From: Nocardia jejuensis NBRC 103114
GTDB taxonomy: Bacteria; Actinomycetota; Actinomycetes; Mycobacteriales; Mycobacteriaceae
Assembly: GCF_001613145.1 (NCBI RefSeq)
Contig: NZ_BDBU01000051.1
Location: 1-58,115, forward strand
Length of the DNA: 58,115 nucleotides
Direction: 5' to 3'
Every line of letters starts with the position of its first letter. Positions within the stretch are counted from its first letter, which is position 1. Below the pieces are notes generated by a model, which ran no database searches, was not told the DNA's origin, and saw nothing but the letters and a program-made list of their open reading frames with translations. Shown piece by piece: positions 40,869-48,114 of the stretch. A program made the translations under genes and the position numbers.

Positions 40869-41069
40869 TCAGAAAGTCGGGGGCCGCGGCGCTAGTTCGC
40901 GGGCGTGGGTCTGTGGACGGTTGTGGATTGCCCGGTGTGCGCCGAATCGGGAGTGCGCGGGGCACGGGTGCTGCCTCGGCGGCGCCGGCGAGTCCCGCGC
41001 CCCACGAATTCGCCGCGTGACAGAGTCGGGGCCGGACGACCCCGGGTGATCCAGCAGTGTTCCCGGTGT

Positions 41070-41771
41070 TCAGGAGGCGCTGTCGAGCACTCGCTGCTTG
41101 AGTGCGCGGGCCGCGGCTTCGGGGTTGCGGGCCTCGGTGATGGCTCGTACCACCACGATTCGGGTCGCGCCGGCGGTGAGGACCTCGGACAGATGCTCGT
41201 CGTCGATGCCGCCGATGGCGAACCAGGGGCGGGTGGGGTGCGAGTCGGCGGTGGAGCGGACCAGCTCCAGTCCGGCGGCTTGGCGGCCGGGCTTGGTCGG
41301 GGTGGCGTAGACCGGACCGGTGCAGAAGTAGTCGAGGTGCTCGTCGATGGCGGCGAGACCGGCCTGCGCGCGGTTGTTGGTGGAGCGGCCGATCACCACG
41401 TCGGGCCCCAGAATGCGGCGTGCGTACCAGGGCGGCAGGTCACCCTGGCCCAGGTGCAGCACGTCCGCTCCGGCGGCGAGCGCGATATCGGCGCGATCGT
41501 TCACCGCGACCATGGCACCGTGCCGTCGCGCGGCGGCCTTCAGTTCGGCGAGCGCGCCGAGTTCGGCTTTGGCCTCGAGCGGTCCGAACTGCTTGTCGCC
41601 GGGCGAACCCTTGTCGCGCAGCTGAATGATGTCGACACCGCCCGCGAGCGCGGCCTCGGCGAACTCGGCGAGGTCGCCACGCTCCCGGCGGGCGTCCGTG
41701 CACAGGTACAGCCGGGCGTGAGCCAGGCGTTCCCTGGGTGGAGCCGGCCGGTTCGGGTGGGAGGGTTGCAC
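41070..41771 (-). CDS. thiE: Thiamine-phosphate synthase
   Basis: Joins the pyrimidine (HMP-PP) and thiazole phosphate units into thiamine phosphate. The 233-residue TIM barrel has LYLCTDARR, GGVDIIQLRDKG, VNDRADIALAAGADVLHLGQGDL and the C-terminal FAIGGID, all standard ThiE motifs. The start is taken as the GTG at 41771, without a strong ribosome-binding site; the frame is open far upstream, but that part is not ThiE-like. It is divergent from thiO across 263 bp that hold a structured thiO leader but no TPP riboswitch. Confidence 0.95.
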   Translation of the reverse strand: MQPSHPNRPAPPRERLAHARLYLCTDARRERGDLAEFAEAALAGGVDIIQLRDKGSPGDKQFGPLEAKAELGALAELKAAARRHGAMVAVNDRADIALAAGADVLHLGQGDLPPWYARRILGPDVVIGRSTNNRAQAGLAAIDEHLDYFCTGPVYATPTKPGRQAAGLELVRSTADSHPTRPWFAIGGIDDEHLSEVLTAGATRIVVVRAITEARNPEAAARALKQRVLDSAS

Positions 41772-41946
41772 GAGCTCAACGGTAGCCGCGCTACCGTGGA
41801 TAGCGCGAAGCGAACGACGACGCGCGAGACGCGTGACACGTTCGTGCACGACCCCCGAAGTGGGTCCGGATCGTCCGATTCCGAGAGCGCGGCTCCCACC
41901 CGGCGGTCCGGCACCGCGACGGCCCGGCTCCGATCGGTTCCGGAGG

Positions 41947-42019
41947 CGGGCGGGAAACCCGTCCGGCGGATGCGGGTTTCGCGTGGAGAACAGGCTGTTC
42001 CCCGGGGTCGGCCCCGGGG
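41947..42019 (+). promoter_or_regulatory. Structured leader of thiO with mutually exclusive hairpins
   Basis: Hairpin A is CGGGCGGG-AAA-CCCGTCCG (41947-41965, 8 bp with one G-U). Hairpin B pairs AAACCCG (41955-41961) with CGGGTTT (41973-41979), and cannot form together with A because they share AAACCCG. A third hairpin, CCCCGGGG-TCGG-CCCCGGGG (42000-42019), ends 4 nt before the GAGGTGG ribosome-binding site of thiO. No CTGAGA or other TPP-aptamer element is present. Confidence 0.45.
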
Positions 42020-42034
42020 AGTGAGGTGGAAGCA

Positions 42035-43348
42035 ATGCGGACTCTGGCCGTCGTCGGCGGCGGCGTGATCGGGCTGTCGGTGGCATGGCGTGCCGCCGAA
42101 TCCGGCTGGACCGTCACGCTGTTCGACCCGGCGATCGGATCCGGGGCCTCCTGGGTGGCCGGCGGCATGCTGGCCCCGCTCTCGGAAGGCTGGCCCGGCG
42201 AGGACGAGGTCCTCGAATTCGGCGCCGCCGCCCTGGCCCGCTGGCCCCGCTTCGCCGCCGACCTCCGCACTCGCACCGGCACCGACGTCTTCGTCGCCGA
42301 CCGAACCCTCACCGTCGCCCTGGACTCCGCCGACGCCACCGACCTGCGCACCATCGCAGACTGGGTCAACACGCGCGAGGTGCGAGGCGCCGAGGGCGAG
42401 CCGCTCCGGCTCCTGAACCGTGCCGGTGTGCGTGAACTCGAGCCCGGCCTGAGCCGCGTCGTCCGTGCCGGGTTGCTCGCTCGGACCGAACCCGCCGTGG
42501 ACAACCGCCTCGTGGTGACCGCGCTGCGCGCCGCCTGCGCGGCCGCCGGGGTGCGGTTCGGTTCCGACCGCATCGTGCCTTGCGCGGGCGAGGAGGATCA
42601 CGCCGATCCGGCGCCCGCGCCCCCGACTCGGAGTCTCGGGGATCTGCCGCACGATCGGATCGTGCTGGCGGCCGGCGCCGCGTCCGCCGAGCTGTGGCCC
42701 GGCTTGCCGGTGCGCCCGGTCAAGGGGGAGATCCTGCGACTGCGTCGTCGCCCGAGTGCACCCGCTGCACCTGTGCACGTGGTGCGGGCCCGCGTGCACG
42801 GCCGTCCTATATATCTTGTGCCGCGTGGTGACGGGATCGTGCTGGGCGCGACACAATACGAGGCGGGATTCGATACCGCGGTCACGGTGGCCGGGGTGCG
42901 GGATCTGATTTCCGATGCGGAGACGGTGTTTCCGGGTATCGGTGAGTACGAGTTCGCGGAGGCGATCGCGGGTTCGCGCCCGGGGTCGCCGGACAATCTG
43001 CCGTTGATCGGATATCTCGATGATCGGGTGATCGCCGCGACCGGGCACGGTCGCAACGGGATTCTCGGCGTGCCGGTGACCGCGGACGCGGTGCTGGCCC
43101 TGCTCGAGGGCGAGGTGCTGCCCGAGGCCCGAGCCGCCGATCCGGCTCGGTTCGGCATCCCACCGTCCGGTGGGGCGACATCGCCCGATGGCTCCGACGC
43201 CGCCGGACGCGATTCCACGGCGGCGACCGGGCAGTCGTCCACCGCCGCGACCGGGCAGTCGCCTACCGCTGCGGCGCGGCAGTCGTCTACCGCCGCGGCG
43301 CGGCAGTCGTCTACCGCCGCAATGTTTTCCCCAGGAGGAGTTCGATGA
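42035..43348 (+). CDS. thiO: Glycine oxidase ThiO with repeat-containing C-terminal tail
   Basis: FAD enzyme that oxidises glycine to the imine needed for the thiazole ring of thiamine. The 437-residue protein has the Rossmann FAD motif VVGGGVIGLSVAW near residue 6, GASWVAGGMLAP, and the C-terminal ATGHGRNGILGVPVTADA. The fold ends at about residue 365; the family is usually about 340. The rest is a Ser/Ala/Thr-rich tail with four tandem octapeptides (TAATGQS or TAAARQS). The ATG at 42035 has GAGGTGG upstream. Its stop overlaps thiS by 4 nt. Confidence 0.95.
   Translation: MRTLAVVGGGVIGLSVAWRAAESGWTVTLFDPAIGSGASWVAGGMLAPLSEGWPGEDEVLEFGAAALARWPRFAADLRTRTGTDVFVADRTLTVALDSADATDLRTIADWVNTREVRGAEGEPLRLLNRAGVRELEPGLSRVVRAGLLARTEPAVDNRLVVTALRAACAAAGVRFGSDRIVPCAGEEDHADPAPAPPTRSLGDLPHDRIVLAAGAASAELWPGLPVRPVKGEILRLRRRPSAPAAPVHVVRARVHGRPIYLVPRGDGIVLGATQYEAGFDTAVTVAGVRDLISDAETVFPGIGEYEFAEAIAGSRPGSPDNLPLIGYLDDRVIAATGHGRNGILGVPVTADAVLALLEGEVLPEARAADPARFGIPPSGGATSPDGSDAAGRDSTAATGQSSTAATGQSPTAAARQSSTAAARQSSTAAMFSPGGVR
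43214..43320 (+). repeat. 24-bp tandem repeats at the 3' end of thiO
   Basis: Four full copies (43214-43237, 43238-43261, 43262-43285, 43286-43309) and a partial fifth. They encode STAATGQS, STAATGQS, PTAAARQS, STAAARQS. Units keep frame, so copy number could vary between strains. They end 25 nt before the thiS start. Confidence 0.9.
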
Positions 43349-43557
43349 GTGCGAGTCCGGTCGGCATCACCGTCAACGGTGAGGACCATACGTTTCCGGT
43401 TGCCCCCACGGTGCACGAGTTGCTGGCGGGCCTGAACCTGCCGTGCAAGGGCGTGGCCGTGGCGGTGGACGGCGCGGTGTTCCCGAAGTCGCGCTGGGAC
43501 GAGCCGGTCGAACGCGGCTGGGAGATCGAGGTCCTGACGGCGGTGCAGGGTGGCTAG
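43345..43557 (+). CDS. thiS: Sulfur carrier protein ThiS
   Basis: A 70-residue ubiquitin-fold protein ending in the essential Gly-Gly, which is adenylated and thiocarboxylated to carry sulfur to ThiG. Sequence MSASPVGITVNGED...AVQGG is typical: ITVNGE at the N-terminus and VAVAVDG in the middle. Both ends overlap neighbours: ATGA with thiO and 8 nt with thiG, so the three are translated as one unit. Confidence 0.96.
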   Translation: MSASPVGITVNGEDHTFPVAPTVHELLAGLNLPCKGVAVAVDGAVFPKSRWDEPVERGWEIEVLTAVQGG

Positions 43558-44314
43558 CCCGGCCGATCCGCTGGTCATCGCGGGCCGCGAGTTCGGTTCG
43601 CGCCTGATCATGGGTACCGGCGGCGCGGACAACCTGACGGTTCTCGAGGAGGCTCTGCTCGCCTCCGGGACCGAGCTGACCACCGTCGCCATGCGCCGGG
43701 TGGACGCCGCGGGCGGCACCGGAGTGCTGGATCTGCTGAAAAAGCTGCAGATCGCCCCGCTGCCCAATACCGCCGGGTGCCGCAGCGCGGCCGAGGCCGT
43801 GCTCACCGCGCGCCTGGCCCGCGAGGCCCTGGAAACCGAGTGGGTGAAGCTGGAGGTCATCGCCGACGAGCGCACCCTGCTGCCCGACGCCATCGAATTG
43901 GTCGACGCCGCAGAGCAATTGGTGGACGACGGTTTCATCGTGCTGCCGTACACCACCGATGATCCGGTGCTGGCCCGCCGGCTCGAGGACATCGGCTGCG
44001 CGGCGGTGATGCCGCTGGGTTCGCCGATCGGCACCGGTCTGGGGATCAGCAATCCGCACAATATCGAGATGATCGTCGCGGACGCCGGGGTTCCGGTGAT
44101 CCTGGACGCCGGTATAGGCACCGCCAGCGATGCCGCCCTGGCCATGGAATTGGGTTGCGCCGCAGTCCTGCTCGCCACCGCCGTCACCCGCGCCCGTCAG
44201 CCCGCCGTGATGGCCACGGCCATGGCGCACGCGGTCGAGGCCGGTCGCCTGGCCCGGCAGGCCGGTCGCATTCCCAAGCGTTTCTGGGCGCAGGCCTCCT
44301 CGCCCGCACTCTGA
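43550..44314 (+). CDS. thiG: Thiazole synthase
   Basis: Forms the thiazole phosphate ring from DXP, dehydroglycine and the ThiS thiocarboxylate. The 254-residue TIM barrel shows SRLIMGTGG, MRRVDAAGG, the Schiff-base Lys100 in EWVKLEVI, LPNTAGCRSA, GSPIGTGLGISNP and VILDAGIGTASDAALAMELG. The GTG start at 43550 overlaps thiS by 8 nt. It completes the thiO-thiS-thiG operon, in the same order as Rv0415-Rv0417. Confidence 0.97.
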   Translation: MASPADPLVIAGREFGSRLIMGTGGADNLTVLEEALLASGTELTTVAMRRVDAAGGTGVLDLLKKLQIAPLPNTAGCRSAAEAVLTARLAREALETEWVKLEVIADERTLLPDAIELVDAAEQLVDDGFIVLPYTTDDPVLARRLEDIGCAAVMPLGSPIGTGLGISNPHNIEMIVADAGVPVILDAGIGTASDAALAMELGCAAVLLATAVTRARQPAVMATAMAHAVEAGRLARQAGRIPKRFWAQASSPAL

Positions 44315-44581
44315 GTCGTCGTCGGCGACGCGAGACGGGCGCGCCGCCACCCGTCCGGTCCCGTCGGCCGATCGTGCTCGTCGCGGCCCGCTGCCGTGAC
44401 CTCGGCCGTTAGTGGACCGTTGGAATCTCGTTGGTGACCCCGAGAAAGCTTCTGATCAGCGGCCGACAGGGTTCGGGGTAAGCCCTCTGACATCCCCTCG
44501 ACGAGGTCATCCTCGAGGAGGAGCGGACGCGCGACCTCTGGGCGATAGTGCGCGGCGGCCGAATCGGGAAGACTGGGCAGC

Positions 44582-45526
44582 ATGATCGAACTGAGGGGCC
44601 TGACGAAACACTACGGGCAGACCGTCGCAGTGTCGGATCTGTCGTTCTCGGTCCGTCCGGGGCAGGTGACCGGCTTTCTCGGCCCGAACGGGGCGGGTAA
44701 GTCCACGACCATGCGGATGATCCTGGGGTTGGACGAACCGACCTCCGGCACCGCGCTCATCGACGGCACTCCGTATCGCGAACTGACCCGTCCACTGGAG
44801 AAGGTCGGCTCGCTGCTGGACGCCAAGTGGGTGCATCCGAACCGCTCGGCGCGCGCCCACCTGCGCTGGATGGCGGCGTCCAATGATCTACCCGCTTCCC
44901 GCGTGGAGGAGGTGCTGCGACTGGTCGGCCTCTCGGAGGTGGCCAACAAGAACGCCGGCGGGTTCTCCCTCGGTATGTCCCAGCGTCTCGGTCTGGCGGG
45001 CGCGCTGCTGGGCGATCCGCAGGTCCTGCTGTTCGACGAGCCGGTCAACGGCCTCGATCCGGAGGGCATCCTCTGGATCCGCCGCTTCATGCAGCGCCTG
45101 GCCGCCGAGGGCCGCACCGTGCTGGTGTCGAGCCACCTGCTCTCGGAAATGGCTTTGACCGCAGAGCATCTCATCGTGATCGGCCGTGGCCGGTTGATCT
45201 CGGACATCAGCACCAAGGACTTCATAGAGAAGGCCTCGGAGCAGTCCGTACGGGTACGCAGTCCGCAGCTGGATCAGCTGCGCAGCCTGCTCACCTCGAA
45301 CGGTATGACCGTGCGCGAGGAGGGCGCGGACTCGGCCGGTCCGGCGCTGGTGGTCGCGGGCGTCACGAGTGACGCGGTCGGAAAACTGGCCGGCTCCAAC
45401 GACATCACGCTCTACGAGCTCGCGCCGCAGCGCGCCTCGCTCGAGGAAGCGTTCATGCGAATGACCGGTGGCGCTGTGGAATACCACGGCGAAGGCTTCG
45501 ACCAGGTGATGGGAGGTGCGCTCTGA
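44582..45526 (+). CDS. ABC transporter ATP-binding protein (DrrA/CcmA-like)
   Basis: A 314-residue ATPase: Walker A FLGPNGAGKST (residues 32-42), signature FSLGMSQRLGLAG, Walker B VLLFDEPVNGLDP and the His switch VLVSSHLLSEM. A C-terminal extension (about residues 225-314) is of the DUF4162-like type found in exporter ATPases of the lantibiotic/antibiotic class. Its stop shares one base with the permease start. No substrate is apparent; drug or lipid export is the usual role of such pairs. Confidence 0.95.
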   Translation: MIELRGLTKHYGQTVAVSDLSFSVRPGQVTGFLGPNGAGKSTTMRMILGLDEPTSGTALIDGTPYRELTRPLEKVGSLLDAKWVHPNRSARAHLRWMAASNDLPASRVEEVLRLVGLSEVANKNAGGFSLGMSQRLGLAGALLGDPQVLLFDEPVNGLDPEGILWIRRFMQRLAAEGRTVLVSSHLLSEMALTAEHLIVIGRGRLISDISTKDFIEKASEQSVRVRSPQLDQLRSLLTSNGMTVREEGADSAGPALVVAGVTSDAVGKLAGSNDITLYELAPQRASLEEAFMRMTGGAVEYHGEGFDQVMGGAL

Positions 45527-46284
45527 TGGGCGTATTGGCAGCGGAACGTATCAAACTCACCTCGACCCGGTCCCCGTGGTGGTGCTCGGCGATCGTGGTC
45601 GCACTGGCCCTGGGCATGTCCGTGCTCATCGCGGCCACGTCCCGGTCGGGCAAGACCAATAACACCGACATTCCGGACTTCGACATCAGCACCGCCGTGG
45701 TCAGTGTCAGCGGCTTCGGCGTGCTGGTGCTGATGATCATGGCGACGCTCTCGGTGACCAGCGAATACCGCTTCGGCATCATCCGGACCACCTTTCTGGC
45801 TACTCCTCAGCGAACCAAGGTCATCGGGATCAAGACGGGTCTGCTGGCGGTCTACGCCGCCGTGCTGACCGCGGTGCTGTCGGTGGTCGCCTACCTGATC
45901 AGCCGTGCCATCTACGGGGCCGCTCCGGGCCTGGAACTCTCCGGTGAGGCAGCCTGGCGTGCTCTGTTCGGCGTGCCGATCTATGCTCTTCTGTGCGTCA
46001 TGTTCGCGATCGGCATCGGTGTGCTGCTGCGGCAGTCCGCGGCGGCCATCTCGGTCATCGTGTTGTGGCCGCTGGTACTGGAATCGCTGCTCGGCGCGTT
46101 CGGTAGCTTCGGTCGTAATGTCGCTCCCTTCTTGCCCTTCCAGAATGCGAACCGGTTCTTCACCCAGCGGGATTCGAGTGCCAACTGGCACTGGGGTCCG
46201 TGGGGGAGCCTGGTGTACTTCGCGGTGATCGTCCTGATCATCTTCGGAGCCGCCCTCGTCACGCTGAACAAGCGCGACGCCTAG
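45526..46284 (+). CDS. ABC-2 type transporter permease
   Basis: A 252-residue membrane protein with about six helices (around residues 20-38, 60-78, 105-128, 145-165, 172-192 and 225-245), lacking obvious binding domains. The layout matches ABC-2 permeases (LRRQSAA-type linker GVLLRQSAAAISV). The TGATG overlap with the ATPase indicates coupled translation, and a long perfect hairpin follows the stop. Confidence 0.92.
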   Translation: MGVLAAERIKLTSTRSPWWCSAIVVALALGMSVLIAATSRSGKTNNTDIPDFDISTAVVSVSGFGVLVLMIMATLSVTSEYRFGIIRTTFLATPQRTKVIGIKTGLLAVYAAVLTAVLSVVAYLISRAIYGAAPGLELSGEAAWRALFGVPIYALLCVMFAIGIGVLLRQSAAAISVIVLWPLVLESLLGAFGSFGRNVAPFLPFQNANRFFTQRDSSANWHWGPWGSLVYFAVIVLIIFGAALVTLNKRDA

Positions 46285-46325
46285 AGACCCTGCCCGGGAT
46301 CGTCGGCCACTGCCCGGTCGGCGGT

Positions 46326-46363
46326 ACATCGGCCCGATACGGATTTCCGTATCGGGCCGATGT
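46326..46363 (+). terminator. Strong hairpin terminator of the ABC operon
   Basis: ACATCGGCCCGATACGGA and its exact reverse complement flank a 2-nt centre: an 18-bp perfect inverted repeat 42 nt after the permease stop. Confidence 0.9.
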
Positions 46364-46570
46364 CATATCCGGGTGCGGAGCAACAGCGCCGAACCCGCGA
46401 TGTAAAGCAACGCGGCGTAACGATAAGAGTTTGTGAATACTCTCGCTCGGAGCCGGAAACATCTGGCCGGTTCCGCCCGGCCGTGGGTAGCATCGCGGCA
46501 GCAACCAAAACACTCGAACGATCGGCGGGCCCAGCGCTGTGGCCGCACGGACCGATAGGTAGGTGTCCAG

Positions 46571-47761
46571 GTGGCAATCATTAATCCACTCGATGACAAG
46601 AGGCTGGGATACGCTCTGGGCGTGAGCGAACGACCCTCCGACGGCGGTGAGCCTGCCCCCGGCAGATCCAACGCCGAAGGGTCTCGCAAGGCCCGCTCCG
46701 ATGCGGCCAAGGCGCGTTCCGATGCGGCCAAGGCCCGTTCCGACGCCGCGAAGTCCGCCGGCAAGGGCAAGACACGTGCGGAATCGGGCAAGAGCCGTTC
46801 CGAAGGGCCTCGCGAGTCCCGCAGCGAAGGTCTGGGGACCGATCGCGGCCGGTCGAAGGATGCGAACGGAACCGCGTCGCGGGAGTCCCGTATCGACCCC
46901 GACCTGGTGATCCCCCTGACCCCCACCGAACTGCACCCGGATCCGGACGGAGCCGAGGGCGGCCGTCGTCGTTTTCCGGGGCAACTGTCCTCCCTGGTCT
47001 CCGCGGCGAATCAGCGCGGGGATCTGATCGGCGTGATCCGCAAGGCGCGCGAGAACCTGCCCGGCGACCCCGCCTTCGGGGATCCGCTGTCGGTGTCCGG
47101 TCCCGGCGGCGCTCGCGCGGTGGCGCGGGCCGCGGACAAGCTGGTCGGCGATTCCCCCAGTGCCGCTCGGGAATTGGGCCTCGGCGCGCTGCAGGTGTGG
47201 CAGGCCATGCTGGAGCGGGTCGGCAAGGGCCGCGGCAACGCCGAGATCACCATCATGTTCACCGACCTGGTGGCCTTCTCCAGTTGGTCGCTGGCCGCCG
47301 GTGACGAACAGACCCTGGAACTGCTGCGCCGCGTCGCCAAGGCGATCGAGCCGCCGATCGTGGATCGCGGCGGTCAGGTCATCAAGCGCATGGGCGACGG
47401 CGTGATGGCCGTGTTCCCCACGGCGGACCGCGCGGTCCGCGCCGCGGTCGCCGCCAAGGAAAACCTGACCACGGTCTCCATCGACGGGTATTGCCCCCAG
47501 ATGCGCATGGGCCTGCACACCGGCACCCCGCGCGAGATCGGCGGCGACTGGCTCGGCCTGGACGTCACCATCGCGGCCCGTGTCATGGAGGCGGGCGGCA
47601 ACGGCAACACCATGCTCTCGGCCGCCACTTTGGAATCCCTGAGCCCGGAAACCCTCGAGGACCTCGGCTTCGCCGTCAAGCCCTACCGCCGGAGCTTCTT
47701 CGCCGCGCCGCTGAGCGGAGTCCCGGAAGACCTGCGGATCTTCCGCCTGGACGCCGACTAG
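46571..47761 (+). CDS. Class III adenylate cyclase with low-complexity N-terminus
   Basis: A 396-residue cytoplasmic cyclase. Residues 40-60 contain a Lys-Ala-Arg-Ser-Asp-Ala-Ala heptad repeated three times, and to about 135 the protein is a charged low-complexity region. The catalytic domain spans about 222-390: metal Asp232 (MFTDLVAFS) and Asp276, Lys272 (IKRMGDG), adenine-specific Asp326 and Arg337. The transition-state Asn is replaced by Thr333 in LDVTIAAR. GTG at 46571 has AGGTAGG upstream; a second GTG (46622) follows a -10-like TACGCT by exactly 6 nt and could be a leaderless start. No linked effector. Confidence 0.93.
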   Translation: MAIINPLDDKRLGYALGVSERPSDGGEPAPGRSNAEGSRKARSDAAKARSDAAKARSDAAKSAGKGKTRAESGKSRSEGPRESRSEGLGTDRGRSKDANGTASRESRIDPDLVIPLTPTELHPDPDGAEGGRRRFPGQLSSLVSAANQRGDLIGVIRKARENLPGDPAFGDPLSVSGPGGARAVARAADKLVGDSPSAARELGLGALQVWQAMLERVGKGRGNAEITIMFTDLVAFSSWSLAAGDEQTLELLRRVAKAIEPPIVDRGGQVIKRMGDGVMAVFPTADRAVRAAVAAKENLTTVSIDGYCPQMRMGLHTGTPREIGGDWLGLDVTIAARVMEAGGNGNTMLSAATLESLSPETLEDLGFAVKPYRRSFFAAPLSGVPEDLRIFRLDAD

Positions 47762-47774
47762 GGGCCAAGGCCCC
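47761..47774. terminator. Short hairpin after the cyclase
   Basis: GGGGCC-AA-GGCCCC directly at the cyclase stop codon, between it and the convergent small membrane gene. The stem is only 6 bp, with a 2-nt loop. Confidence 0.35.
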
Positions 47775-47780
47775 CGAAAG

Positions 47781-47936
47781 CTATATCAACCACAGGATCG
47801 AGGCCGCCGCCGCTAGCACTCCGCAGACCGCGAGTGCGATGGCGAGCGGCCTGGTGTTCTTCCAGGTGGACCAGGCGCCGCCGAAGAGGAAACCGGCTAT
47901 GGCCAGCAGCAGGATCACGGGTACGTCTTTGGACAC
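47781..47936 (-). CDS. Tiny two-helix membrane protein
   Basis: A 51-residue frame read leftward from a GTG at 47936: VSKDVPVILLLAIAGF near the start, then a short polar WSTWKNTRP loop and a second hydrophobic stretch ALAVCGVLAAAASIL. Two membrane helices (about 6-22 and 30-50) with a small polar turn look like a genuine small membrane protein rather than chance. No strong ribosome-binding site. Family unknown. It ends 19 nt beyond the cyclase stop, and the two converge. Confidence 0.65.
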   Translation of the reverse strand: MSKDVPVILLLAIAGFLFGGAWSTWKNTRPLAIALAVCGVLAAAASILWLI

Positions 47937-48013
47937 GCGTCAAGTGTGCCTGGTCTCTTTCCCGAGGTTCCCGGGGGCGTCACGCGGGGGTCCGGCGAGT
48001 CGCCGCAAATTAA

Positions 48014-48037
48014 CAAGCACGCAGGCTTGATTTTTTT
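48014..48037 (+). promoter_or_regulatory. Dyad plus T-tract upstream of the AtuA operon
   Basis: CAAGC (48014-48018) and GCTTG (48025-48029) around ACGCAG, then A and seven Ts (48031-48037), 78 nt before the first gene of the operon. Read as DNA it is a possible TetR-type operator of the operon (AAC-AAGC...GCTT). Read as RNA it looks like a short intrinsic terminator. The linked TetR gene at the operon end favours the operator reading. Confidence 0.35.
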
Positions 48038-48114
48038 CAGGGGCAATGTGACCCTTATGGCGACCCGCGGCGAAGCAGCCGCCGGACTCGGGTGCGCACC
48101 AGGGAGGCCCAGTG

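Noticed and set aside
40733..41020. Plus-strand gene with a CPVCAESG zinc-like motif
   Set aside because: Arg/Gly-rich, lacks a ribosome-binding site, and the first part is opposite to the frameshifted remnant; a second CxxC is not present.
41772..42034. TPP riboswitch between thiE and thiO
   Set aside because: No CTGAGA, no ACCCTTTGAACCTGA-like segment and no aptamer-like pairing was found on either strand; only simple hairpins are present.
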